In this document: piece by piece, positions 22,981 to 34,107 of the stretch | Numbering within the stretch: position 1 is the stretch's first letter | Layout of the letters: the number at the start of each line of letters is the position of its first letter | Made by a program: the position numbers and the translations under genes | Assembly: GCA_033439255.1 (NCBI GenBank) | Contig: CM065879.1 | Span: forward strand, 42,501 to 106,500 | Reading direction: 5' to 3' | DNA from: Hericium rajendrae | Lineage: Eukaryota; Basidiomycota; Agaricomycetes; Russulales; Hericiaceae | Length of the DNA stretch: 64,000 nt | The notes under the pieces: model-generated | Database searches by the model: none | The model's input: the letters and a program-made list of their open reading frames with translations, nothing else | What the model was told of the DNA's origin: nothing

Positions 22981-23820
22981 TATGAATGTATAGCTACTGT
23001 AGTCAATAACATATGTACAAAATTTGGCCCAAATATGAAGATGTTTCGAGCCAGAATGACAGGATTATACTAACTCTACTGTAACCCTAGATGGTATATC
23101 TTGAGGTGCAGGCTTTATCACTGAGAACAATACTTATCTCACTGATCAAAACATTTAAGTACTTAGTATACAATGTATGTACAAAGACTCAAATTTCTCT
23201 GACTCAATTTCAGAGCTTGAGATCTGAAATATGTCTAAAAACATAGTCCATGGAGCGAAAAATTATCTATTTGACTAGATCCTAGAGACACAGCTACTCA
23301 AAAAATACAATAGTTGTACTATGCTCCACAAATATGCTACAATGTACTGAGATAACTCGATACAATGTGCGAGGGAGATGTGCTGCACAATTGCAGCTCA
23401 AATCTTGTGCTCGGCATGCCCAAGACCTCGATTCAAACTCAATGCATTGACAAGTGCCATCCATTTTAGTCATTCTTATCACTGCTTTGCATACAGAATG
23501 CTTTCACTCCATTTGATTCGTACAAAATCTCATAGGTACATTTTTGTATTGTATCTACATCTACTGTATTATTTGTAGAATTGAATCCAATTTCTTTGAG
23601 CTTGAAAGTTCTCTTTGAAGTTTGACCAGCCTTGTTTGGTGTCCTGTTCAGCAAATGCTGATTGGCACCATAATGCTCGTGGCTGAGGGGCCTGTCCTCT
23701 TCCTCTTCCTCTTTCTCCTCCTTCCATCAAGTGAGAATGATGTAAGGCTCAATAGCCCATGAATTTGTAAGTGGCTCATTCTCGAATGTTTTTTATCTAC
23801 TCATTTCACTAACTATTTTC
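22981..23820. other. Non-coding stretch
   Basis: No gene supported. It is AT-rich in the left half. A GATTCAAACTC word near 23433 is B-box-like but has no convincing partner. Confidence 0.35.
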
Positions 23821-24800
23821 TACTTACTCTAGCTTCCTTGCATGCTGACGTGGCATGACAGGGTGCACCATGACATCCCTCCATCTCCTCTCCCCATGCT
23901 TGCAAATGTGCCCCAATGTCCCCACCACATTTGTACATAACAACATGTGCCGTGCACTTGCATCCACCCTTTCCTGCATGCACACTGCTGTTGTGTGCCG
24001 GGAGTGTCCCTGCCATGTCCGTGCATCTCAGCCTTGCATCTGTGTACTCCAGCACAACACTGGCATGTCAGCACCCCATGCATGTGCAATAGCACCATGC
24101 TGGTGCACCAGCGCCTGCAGCCTGTGCACATAGCCCTCAGCCTGTGCATAACAGCTCACAGCCTGTGTGCCCAGCCCCTCACCTGCACGCCCAGCATCAT
24201 GACCTGCCAGCAATGTGATGCACCCAGCACCAAGCCAGCATGCCAGCACCTACATGCAAGTGATAGCCCCACATGTCAGCACACCCTGCCTGTGCATAAT
24301 AGCACCACGGCTGCACATCCATCCCTCGCTGCGTGTCCAGCCCCTCACCTGCACACCCAGCCCCTTGATGTGCCCAGCACCCCTGCATGCAACAGCCCCA
24401 TGTCTGCATGCCAGCACATCCCCTGCCCGTACGCCAGCACATCCCACCCATGGGTGCCAGCACAACCCACATGTGTGCTAGCACATCCTGCTCGTGCGCA
24501 CCAGCATCACAAACTGTGCAACTAGCACCATTCCCGTATGCCCAGCACCTCGCCCACACATTCTGCGTGTGCATGCCAGCATCACAACCTGTACCACAAC
24601 CCTGCACGTTACCCTGTGTGCCCTAGCACCATGCCTCCATGCCAGCATGCACTCCCGCATGTCCAACACCCTACGATTCCCTGCATGTATGCCAGTGCAC
24701 TATGCTCATGTGCAGTCAGCCACAGACTGGGTAGTGCCCCTATGCCAACTGGACCATGGCACACATGCTCTGCAGCAGGTGCATGGTGAGTAGCACGCAG
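23821..24800. repeat. CAGC/GCATGC-rich degenerate minisatellite
   Basis: Irregular 25-40-bp units with CCAGCAC, GCCTGTGCA and CCCCTCACCTGCAC words. Frames stay open on both strands because the units lack stop codons, and the predicted peptides are His/Pro/Cys-rich and unsupported. CpG is scarce. Confidence 0.5.
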
Positions 24801-25169
24801 TGCATGTGTGCAGTGCAGGTGTAGCCATGGTGTGTGGGCAGAATGGCATGAGCAAAGCAGGGCAGCATCAGCAGGGCAGGATGGTAAGCACCAGCGAGCG
24901 CACAAGAAAACAGAGGGAAGCACCGGTGAGCACGAAGGAAGTGCTAGCAAGTGCGAGGAGAAGCTCTGGTGAGCACGAGGGAAGCACTGGTGAATGCAGG
25001 TATGCGAGAGCATCGGCAGCCATAGCCAAGAGCAACAAGCACACTGCAGCAGTAATGGCAGTAGTGATAGCAGCTGAGATCCTTATGATCTTGGCTGATA
25101 TTTTTTTTATGCAATACCATATGTTTTTCATGGCCCCTGGGCTATCCCAGGGGTGGCTGTGCCACATTA
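24801..25169. repeat. Purine-rich short tandem tract and flank
   Basis: Around 24885-25000 there are about four diverged units of the type GTGAGCACGAGGGAAGCACTG, with a period near 28 bp. The remainder is unremarkable. No gene. Confidence 0.35.
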
Positions 25170-25604
25170 TAATGCAGCTTAAGTGGTGTAAAATATAATT
25201 TGCATGGCAAGGCCCCAGGCAGCAATTGCCAGGGTTTTTGTAATACAGTTTAGGCAAGTTGCCATATATAATACAATTCCGTGACTGGAACACCTCTGCA
25301 TGGATGTGGATGCTAGTATCACACACTGCTGCTGGGGCCCACATGTGGTTGCTGCATGTGATACATGGCTGCTATGCATAGCACACTGTTGCTAGGGTGT
25401 TAGGTGTGAGTGGCAACAGCATGCACCGCTCTAGGGTGCAGCATGCCGTCATTGGGGTGCTGCACATCATGCACAGGGCCACAGCACATGTTGAATGATG
25501 CTCTGAGGTGTGTGGCAGCTGCGTAATAGCAACACAAGAGGTATGGAAGCAGTGGATGCATATGACAGGCACATATTGGTGATGTGTGCACGTGTACATC
25601 ATCA
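25170..25604. repeat. Second copy of the 21.1-21.9 kb repeat, rearranged
   Basis: The left part (about 25190-25265) is inverted relative to 21101-21171. The right part (about 25324-25590) is in direct orientation relative to 21653-21935 (shared GGCCCACATGTGGTTGCTGC, then GGCAGCTGCGT). The mixed orientation indicates an insertion or inversion between copies. No gene. Confidence 0.45.
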
Positions 25605-25860
25605 GAAAAAATCTCCCCTCTAATTAGATGCTAATTAGCACTAATTAGCAAAAATTAACAGATAATTTGAATTATCTGCTAATCTACTAATTATCTGCTA
25701 ATTCTGCTAATTAACCAAGTGTTTTATCAATTTATCCAGGTAATTATCAGACCATTATCTTGATAAATAGATCTCATTAACAGCTATTTAGAAGCTAATT
25801 AGAACTAATTAGAAATCAAAGTTGATAATTAACAAGCATTGAGATAGATCATCTAGCATT
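25605..25860. repeat. AT-rich CTAATTA-type repeat
   Basis: Many overlapping CTAATTA, TTAGCA and TTATCTGCTAAT words between 25611 and 25820, an irregular short-period satellite. Non-coding. Confidence 0.5.
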
Positions 25861-26229
25861 AGACTACTTGTATCACACCAGAGTTAAGGAAAAAAAAACA
25901 TCCAAGCACATTGGCATTGAACACTACTACAACAAATATACAAGTACTAATGAAGACTGCCCTAACAATAGTAAGCTCTAATGAGACAGACTCCAAGTAA
26001 AGACATTCTGGATGATAACAAAGTAAGTCAACAGTAAAAGGTAACAAGAATATGAAGACTCACCCATAATATCAAAAAAGTGAAAAGTGACCTGAGAATT
26101 ACACATTAGCTAGTATAATATCAATCATTAAATTATAAGCTTACCAAAAACATGACAAAGCAAAAACCTAATGGAAAGTAAAGATACATTAATGTAGGAA
26201 CATAAGAAAATGTTAAATAGGGCCTTACC
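25861..26229. other. AT-rich non-coding stretch
   Basis: Nothing recognisable; no gene or repeat unit that I can support. Confidence 0.4.
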
Positions 26230-26870
26230 TTCGAACAAGAGATGCGCAATGTGGAATGACGTGGCAAATGATGATAGTTGTCGATGAGAAAGAGCTGCAG
26301 CGTGTTGCATGAGCATTAAATGCAGAGCTGTGAGCAGAGTTTCAGCAAGCTGGCTAGGGCCGAACGCTCGTGTCGAGTGTTGAAATGTTGCAGCTGTTTA
26401 CAAATCCATAGGCCCTTTTCAGCAAAAGTTGATAGATATCGCAGCTTCCGTCAGACCTTCAATATACAGGTGGAGCTTGGTTCTAGCTCGCACTGGCAGC
26501 TAACTGGTGGCAACGGCAGCACGGCAGGAGGCAGAAGGCCTGGTGGAGTATGATCTGGCATGGTTGTAAGCAGTTTCCGACCTTCGTCAACTCAAACATG
26601 ATCTCTATATCTTACATTCTCGGGAAGGCCTATCGATTTGTAAATGGCTGTGAAGTCACATTGCCAGCTCATCATAATACCCACCCTTGTGTGCTTGCTG
26701 CTCTATCCCCTCTTTTCACTAGCTCACATTGTGTTCTCGTCTAATAGAGGGATATGGAGACTGTGAAAGTATCCAGAGGATGCACTGTAAGTAAAAAGAT
26801 CATGTTTTCATTCATTTTTCTTGCTAACTTGGAGAGTATTGCTCGTTATATGAGTGATGCTCTCCATTAA
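26230..26870. repeat. Repeat family R, copy 1, ending in a conserved hairpin
   Basis: Shares with 28640-29210 an upstream block (GAGCATTAAATGCAGAG at 26311) and a downstream block (TTTCTTGCTAA followed by a hairpin at 26831-26865). The hairpin stem GGAGAGTATTGCTCG pairs fully with TGAGTGATGCTCTCC if G-U pairs are allowed. No coding frame is shared, so this looks like a non-autonomous element or a non-coding transcript unit. Confidence 0.4.
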
Positions 26871-27949
26871 TTTATTTCATGCCTACCACGACCTCTGCAC
26901 TCTTCCCACTGCCCTCCGCCCCCTTGGTATGCCTGCGACATCTGCCATCACCCCTGTGTGCCTGACGTGGCCCATCCACCCCCATCGCACCCTCTGCATC
27001 CACTGCGGTGCCTCTGCCATTTCAGTGTTACCTCACCACCACCTCCACGTCCTGCCCACCATGCCTCCAACATAAGCATGCCCTATGCTTCACATCTACC
27101 CCAGTGCCTCTGCAGGCTCCGCGCATGTGCGTCATCCCTCGACAACAGCACTATGGTCGCATTCAGCACATTGTGCCCACGCGTCAACTTCTCCACGTGT
27201 CGACATCTCACGGCACATCCAGTATGTCAACTCACATTGATGCACCCCTTAGCGTGCCTTGCAACGGTATTGCCCACTCCCCGCTTCCTTGCCCGTCCTG
27301 CTCCACTTCACCTCAGCTGCACCAAGTCCGCCCACCATGATGTTGCTCCTCGCACAGGACAAGCACCCCCATGGGTTCGGGACCAACTGGGTCGGACTAA
27401 AGCCGGTGTCCCGTGGTCCGATGCACCAAACGGGCCAGAGATCAACCGACCAGATGAGTCAGTGGCACAGGAACAGAAGTGCGCCCTCGAACACCCACAC
27501 ACCCCCAGATCACGAGCGGCACCCACGACAGTGCGCTACTGATGTCATCCCAGCCATTCCAGCTCGACGCACCTGCTGTTCCCGACGCACGCCCCGGGTG
27601 GTGTTGTAAGGCAGCGCCTTTGATTCGCTCATACCACGCTCACGCCCTCTGTCCTGCATGGGCTGAGCCGCAACAACTCCACTCGCCAAGGGACCCGGAG
27701 CAGGCAGAATCAGGAAGGAATTGGAGATTGGGTCGGTCAGCAGGAGGTTGTCGTAGAAAGTCATGCCGGGCTGCCTGAGGCAGCCTTGCTCATTTGTACC
27801 GTAGCTACGGACTTGGAGAATCAGAACGGAGTCTGCCCTTTTCCTCTCAGAGCTCAGATCTCACAAAGCCCATCATTTGACGTTCTCACAGCCAGCTTCT
27901 AAGCACGTCTCAGACATAGTCTTTCTCACTTTCCATCTGAAAAATATAC
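26871..27949. other. C-rich non-coding stretch
   Basis: Open frames such as 26958-27542 are Pro/His/Ser/Cys-rich and match no family I know; frames overlap on both strands. I do not call a gene. The far right part, after about 27780, is of mixed composition with nothing recognisable. Confidence 0.35.
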
Positions 27950-28160
27950 CAATGCTATATTGTCCTATATCATTTATATAGAACTCATAGTTCCATAGCA
28001 ATCCCCTTTTATACATAGGGCTCTCATAGCTGAGAGTCAATCTATGGTAAGCTATGTAGTCAAATAGGATAGCTATGCTCTACTATCATAGCTATGATAG
28101 CTATCAGAGCATAAGGCATAGCTATCATAGCTATAGGAGCTATGTCAGCTATGTTTCATA
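27950..28160. repeat. CATAGCTATGATAG-type short palindromic repeats
   Basis: Dense overlapping words CATAGCTAT, CTATGATAGC and GAGCTATG, each largely self-complementary. A similar array is at 30430-30650. Together they flank the second R copy and the GC-rich tract. Confidence 0.45.
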
Positions 28161-28639
28161 TGCTCATTATCATATTATATCTAATCAATTAGGATTGCTA
28201 TGTAGTCTATCTTATCTCTATTTTATATATGACTAAAACTTACTATAAAGATTCTATAAAAATTGAAAATTTTCATAGCCTCACTAGATTGATTATATAT
28301 CAAGCAATCAAAACATCGAAAATTCAAAAACAATATATTACAAATCATATATAAGTACAGATGTTATACTACATTATTTAGATATATAAAGACTATAAAA
28401 TCAATATGTAAAATACAAAAATAAGTCAAACTAGCTCAAATGAACAATATATTAGGCTTATCAAACATAGGAAAGTCGAAAAATAGTCTGATAAAGATGC
28501 CACATCATCAACATGAGTAACAGCAAACATAAAAGAAAAAACTTACCCTATAAGGGACAAAAAGCGAAGATTCAAGTCTATAGAATCAATATATTAACAT
28601 ATTAATACTATTGAACAATAGATAAACATACTTACCAAA
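28161..28639. other. AT-rich non-coding stretch
   Basis: No gene and no clear repeat; strongly AT-rich. Confidence 0.45.
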
Positions 28640-29264
28640 GATAGAAAAAAAATCAGAGGAACGACGGAGAGAGGATGGAGAGAGGACGAAGGGAGATGGT
28701 AGTGGTTGAGAGACAAGAGAGAATGCGCGTCGTGCGAGCATTATAAATGCAGAGTTCGGATCTGTCCGGTGGAGCCCGAAATGTGGCTGCCGGATGCCAC
28801 GCCGAGGCTAGCTATTAGATCTCACTATGCTGGCTTCGCTGCACAAGGGATTAGAGTAGAGTACATACATTTGTGGCTCATTAATTGTGTGTAAACAAAT
28901 AAAATCTACCTTCTGCATTTTTTTCGGATTTTAGAAGAATTAATTCGATTTGTTGCACTCGAAGCTGCCAGCCGCATGAGTCGAATGCTGTGGCTCGACG
29001 CGCGATTTAGTGCATCACTTCTCTTCATCTCCCACCTCGTCTGCCCTCATCTCACCTCCCCTCTTCCTTTATACAAGTAATGTACGGCGTCGATCGACGG
29101 TCTGGAGGGTCAGCAGGAGGACGAAGGGCCTCAGGTAAGCAAATAAATCATTCTTTTTTTTTCCCTTGCTAAGTAAACGAGTATCGCTCGTTGCAAACGA
29201 GCGATACTCGTGTCTTTTCACAACCAACCCATGAGCGATACTCGTGTCTTTTCACAACCAACCC
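28640..29264. repeat. Repeat family R, copy 2, with perfect 15-bp hairpin and 34-bp direct repeat
   Basis: GAGCATTATAAATGCAGAG lies at 28736, and a TTGCTAAGT block precedes a perfect hairpin at 29178-29210 (stem CGAGTATCGCTCGTT, loop GCA). From 29199 the segment GAGCGATACTCGTGTC...CCAACCC is repeated at 29233, a 34-bp period. Unlike copy 1 it retains many CpG sites. No gene. Confidence 0.45.
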
Positions 29265-30330
29265 GCCTTCGCACCCACGCCCCCGCACCCACGCCCCTGC
29301 CGACAACTCCTCCCATCCCAGCCCCTCGACAACGCCATCGTCGAGTTCCATTGCCACGGTAACTCGACTCGATCAGACATCGTACGATGTGCACTACCAT
29401 GCCCACGCAAGGCCCCCAAGCCAAGCCACGTCAAGCCACGTCCACGTCCGCATCGCCATGCGCACTCGCTGTGCCACTTCGTCCTGCGCGATGCACGACC
29501 GCGATTGTGTGCGCATGGCCCTGCCTGCACGAGCGGGCCACGTACGTCGGTGACTGCCTGCGCAGGGCCGCGGATGACCGCACCAGCGCACGCACGGTCA
29601 TGCCAGCTCATGTGGGCAGTCATGCACGGCCCCGCCTGTGTGCATGAGGCCATGCATGCCGGCGAATGCGCACACACCACTGCGCACAACCGCGTGTGGC
29701 AGCCGTGGATGGCCCCATCTGCTCGTGCAGAGCCACGCACGCCGGCGACGGCACGCGCAGCAGTGGACGACTGCCAGCTCACACACGTGGGCAGATGCAG
29801 GCCAAGGCTACGGACGACCCCAATGGTGTGCACGACCCCACGCACGCGCGCGCACTGCACAGACAGCCGCAGGCTGTGTGCACACGCGTGCGCACAGGCA
29901 GCCTCGAGTGGTCTCGCCAGCGCGGGGGGCCAGGACCTGCGGACAACCATGCCAGGGCACCCATGCTGCATGGGCTGCTGCGAACCACGCATGCCGGTGA
30001 TTGCACACGCACGACCGCGATGACCCCACCAGCACACGTGCGTGGGCAGACACGCGCAGCGCCGCCTGTGCGCGTATGGCCACACAAGCCCGCCATTGCG
30101 TGCGCACTGCCGCAGATGACTACGCCTGCCTAGGCTGCGCAGAGCAGCCGCAGACGGCCCTATCTGCGTGCTCAGAGCCAAGCATGCCAGCAACGGTGCC
30201 TGTGCGGCCACGTGCACATGGCCTCGCCTGCGTGCGCGACTCCACATGCCAGCGCCTCAGTGCACGAATGGCCGCGATGACGAGTGCCATGTCAGCATGC
30301 GTGCTGTTGTTCATGTGCGCGAGGTTAGTT
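29265..30330. repeat. GC- and CpG-rich degenerate minisatellite
   Basis: About 1 kb with recurrent GCATGCCGGCGA, CGCACACGACCGCG and GGGCAGTCATGCACGGCC words at irregular spacing. It is CpG-rich, in contrast to the rest of the spacer. Long frames on both strands (for example complement 29252-30247) are open only because stop codons are rare in this composition; the peptides are Arg/Cys/His/Ala-rich and repetitive. No gene is called. Confidence 0.5.
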
Positions 30331-30429
30331 TTAGGGACTCGTGCCTTCTGTGGCTTGTATTGTAGTGTATTAGAATTGTTTGTAGTATAGTACTCTCAAT
30401 ATAATAAAAATTGACTCCAAATTCTTGGT

Positions 30430-30650
30430 ACCTATCTAACTTAACATAGTCAGTATCATAATGATAGGAGCCATAGCTCCTCTCAGTAAGTAGAATAGCT
30501 CTATGTATTTGACAGTACTGACTATATAAGCTATGTATTTTATAATGTCTGCTATGAATGCTATGATAACTCTCATAGCTCTACATAGCTTAACAAGTCA
30601 AAGCCATAGACTTCATAGCTTACCTATAGGATCCATAGCTTGACCTTTTG
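30430..30650. repeat. Second CATAGCT-type repeat array
   Basis: Words CATAGCTC, CTATGTAT, TCATAGCT and CCATAGCTT recur through this stretch, similar to 27950-28160. It immediately precedes gypsy A. Between 30331 and 30430 there is nothing recognisable. Confidence 0.4.
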
Positions 30651-30977
30651 CTATATAAAAATCAGATTTTTCAGATGTCTCGTCCCGCTCATCATATTTG
30701 TCATATTCATTGTCATGCCGTTATCTACAAGCCATATCACCTAAGACCCGTGAGTCTTGTCGTACCGTCATCATCCCTAGCAGAACCGTGTCAGAAGTCA
30801 TCTGCATGCAGCAAGCCCACCCTCCACAATCTTGCTCCCCCACCTGTAGTACGGTCACCCATCAGCTACACGTCCTGGTGCTCCCCTCTTGAGATACTTG
30901 GTCCCCTCGCACCCCCCGGTACTCTGTTGGTTTTGGCTTTGGCTGCCGCCTCCATTCCTAGGGTCCACACATCATTT

Positions 30978-30995
30978 TGGAGCCCACTGCGAGGG
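30978..30995 (+). other. Candidate primer-binding site of gypsy A
   Basis: TGGAGCCCACTGCGAGGG follows an LTR-like end (ACACATCA at 30974) by three bases. A TGG start just inside the LTR is the usual form of a tRNA-primed site. The matching tRNA is not identified and the LTR end is unconfirmed. Confidence 0.35.
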
Positions 30996-31287
30996 TTCCA
31001 TACTCAAAATAGAGCTGTGTCGTACTAGGAGTAGCACATGGTCAAATCCAGATCGTACCCTCGAACAAGAAGTCCGTGTTGCGACTCAGGACCCTCAGCA
31101 AGCTTCCCCTGACCTACCATCACCTTTCCCACTGGTTCCAACTCCCACTAGTCCCCTTACTCCCATCGACGAAGAGTTCGAAATTCCCGAGCTCGAGCAT
31201 TCCTTCATCATTCCTACTTCACCTGTATCGCCAACCCTGGCACCGTGACCCCTTGCTGGCCCCTCTGCTACCGCAGGTCCTAGAACA

Positions 31288-33462
31288 ATGCCGCACCAGG
31301 CGACTTTGCCTGCTACCCCCCATCCCCCTTCTGCTACTCAACAACACAGTCAGCTAGCCCCTGTGCATTTCCCCTTCCCCAGGCCACCAAGTATCCAACC
31401 AGTCATGCCGCTTCCCTCCATGCCTATGCACGGTGAGAGCAGTGCTCTCAAGTTCGACACCAACTCCTCCCGCGAGCTGGGCCGTTACTTCCTCGATCTC
31501 AAATTTTGTTTTCAGCATTCCTCTGTGGCAGATGATGCAGAGAAAAAGAGTCATGTGGTCCGTCTCCTCTCAGACATTGACGCACAAGAGTTGTGGCAGT
31601 CCGAGGCCAAGTACGCTGCCGGCACTTGGGACGAATTCAAGAAAGCTATCCACGAACTCTACCCGGGCTCGGCTAAGGAGAATACCTTTTCATGTCAAGA
31701 TTTGGAGTCACTCATGCACCGAACCGCCGAGTCCACCCTCAGTTCTGTCGGTGAACTTGGTGCATTCTCGCGCAAGTTCACGGTCATCACACACTACCTG
31801 AAAGGCAAGAACTGCATCTCTGATATCGAGGAACAATGCTGGTTTTTGGCGGCGCTCCCTGAATGTCTTCACCTGCAGGTAGAGGACCGCCTTGCTCTTA
31901 CCAAGCCTGATCACCATCCCGACGATCGGCACCCAATCAACGACATCTATAGGGCCGCAGAGTGGTGCATGTATGGCACTGCCATCACCCCCGACCCGTA
32001 CCTGCGTGGACCATCTTCAACTCAAGCCACCGCGTCGTCATCGACCGCCGATGCAGGCTCAGGAACGACTATCCAGATTAAGAGTGAGCAATTAGCATCA
32101 CTGGCCGATATTCTCTTGAGGAGCACGCAGCAGCCATCATGTCAACAGATGGTCTCCGGAGGTAATCAAGGTGCACCAATGCGTGGGCAAATGGGGTTGG
32201 ATCAGTGCAACTTCTGTGGAAACGTGGGGCATTTCGTGTGCGAATGCATGACAGCCCAGGAATACATGGCCACCAGCAAGTGCAAGAAGGACGTCCAAGG
32301 CAAGATGGTCTTACCCTCTGGGGCTTGGCTCCTGCAAGGACCCCCAGGTGTGACTATGGCAGAACGGATCGACAAATACCACCGTATGAGCCCCAATCAG
32401 CGAGCTACGGGTCAGCTTATGATGGGTGTAGCCAGTACCCACCAGGCAAGTTTGCTGCAGGCAGGGCTCACTTCCTATGGCTATCACGTCGCACCAGTGT
32501 ACGCTCAGACCACTGCGTCCCCCTATACCCAGGTTCAGGCAGGGTTGTACCAGCTCACCACAGATGTGCAGATCAAGAGCCTGAAAGGTGAGCTATGGCG
32601 GTTATACCAGTTGAAGGACACCCCAGTTGTGCCCCCACCCAATGCTGTGGCCAGCCGTGATGGAGCTAACCGGGCATTGGAACGAGCTTGCAGGATGGAA
32701 GAGCCTGCCTGCCAACCAGCCCCTCCACGATTGCCCCGTGTGCTGCTACACCCGACCATCGAGGACAAACCAGAGCTGCCGCAGGTGTCCCTGCCCCCTC
32801 CGCAAGCTTCACCGGCCTTAGGTCTGGAACAAGACGTCCCCCCCCACCTTCCATCTCAACCTGCAGTACGCGATGACCTCCGTGACCCTGATGGTCCCAT
32901 CCATCTGTTTGCCAGAGCCCGTGACGGTGCAAGGCCCATGCAAGTCCCAGTGATCGAAGTAGTCGAAGAGACGGGCCCAACCTGCCGTGCACAAGACTCA
33001 GTCGGGCAAGATGTGCTGGACTGCATGTTCATGCGTGCCATGTCACTCCCTATCGAGGTCACCCAGGGCGAGCTCTGGTCCCTAGCGCCTGCACTACGTG
33101 CGAAATACAAGGAGGCAGTCTCATGGCGTCACATGCGTCCAGCGGCGGGACAGAACCTGTTGGAAGTCCTTAACGAGGCTGACCTGCTCTCTGAGCTGCC
33201 AGGCGAAGATGCAGTCGAGGAGCTGGCCTCGCCAGTGCGTCACGTAGAGCTCACTGCAGGTATCCAGTTTGCAAGCAAGCCCACCGAAGGCAACTGTGTG
33301 CAGCACCCGGTCTCGCCCCCTCATCCATGGGTATCTATCCTTTCGCACCAGTGCGCCGAGCTGCCGAAAGGTGCCGTCGTCCTCCCGGATCCCTACGAGC
33401 AGTACCTCAAGCAACTCTGCCCAGATGAAAAGCCTAAACCCCTGATCGTCTCGTGCGAGTCT
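31288..33462 (+). pseudogene. Gypsy A gag (capsid and zinc knuckle), interrupted by gypsy B
   Basis: The frame from ATG 31288 encodes a retrotransposon capsid region (LGRYFLDLKFCF through about residue 230: RAAEWCMYG) and a CCHC knuckle CNFCGNVGHFVCEC near residue 310. A long proline-rich spacer leads toward the protease. The same frame is open upstream to about 30979 apart from one TGA at 31246-31248 (context CCGTGACCC, so CCGCGACCC before CpG decay). The true N-terminus may therefore be further left. The frame enters the gypsy B LTR at 33463 and stops at 33507 by chance. Gag would package element RNA into particles. Confidence 0.75.
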
Positions 33463-34036
33463 TGTAACGGGTGCCACGTGACGAGACGTGACGACGCGGA
33501 CCTCTGAGGCAGCCGGGCCGGGGAAGGCCGCCTACTCAATTAGGTAGTCAAGCCACACCGGTCGAACCTACTGTACAGTATCTTGCGGACTTCAAATCTT
33601 ATTCAGTAGGTACTTAGAGTAGCCCCAGGAGGGAAAAAGTCATCTGGTCAACTACCTTCTTTCGAATCTCATTTCCCTTCTTTCTTGTTTTCTCCCTCTC
33701 GAACGACGTCTGCGCGCGCGCTTCTAACGAGCGCCCGCGCCTTGCTTCCGAACGAGGAAGTCGAAGCGCGCCCACAAACGCAAACCCGGCCAAAGGCCGT
33801 CCTTGGTGAGTGTACGTCTTCGACTCCTCTTCCTTTCACGACCATTGTCCGAGGTACAAGGCAAGTTCGCCTGCCTCATCCTCCGTCTCCTAGAAGCCTT
33901 CGTCGAGCCGAACTGAGATTTCTCGTTCGACTTGGCTTGGGCGCCTCGCGTAGACTTGAGGGCCGCGTACACCTCAGTTCCCCAATGTCCGCTAGCCACG
34001 GTTAGGACTCCTGGTACTTGCAACCGTTGCATCACA
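33463..34036 (+). repeat. Gypsy B 5' LTR
   Basis: 574 bp, same length as the 3' LTR, beginning TGTAACGGGTGCC and ending GCATCACA. It should hold the promoter. I counted about 25 differences from the 3' LTR, all transitions at CpG positions. After it, a TGG at 34041 could start a primer-binding site but no tRNA match is evident. Confidence 0.93.
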
Positions 34037-34107
34037 AAGGTGGACATATCTGGAAGTCCTTCACCCCTAGCCGACGATCTTTCTTTCAAGTTCCAAAAGC
34101 TTTCAGC

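Noticed and set aside
23378-23470. Possible tRNA with GATTCAAACTC B box
   Set aside because: No A box at suitable spacing and no acceptor pairing.
26958-27542. 194-codon open frame
   Set aside because: Low-complexity Pro/His/Ser composition, overlapping frames, and no recognisable motif.
29252-30247. 331-codon minus-strand open frame
   Set aside because: It lies in a GC-rich minisatellite where stop codons are rare; long frames exist on both strands, the peptide is repetitive Arg/Cys/His-rich, and no splice or start context supports it.
33463-33507. C-terminal residues of gypsy A gag running into gypsy B
   Set aside because: These codons belong to the inserted LTR and the stop is accidental.
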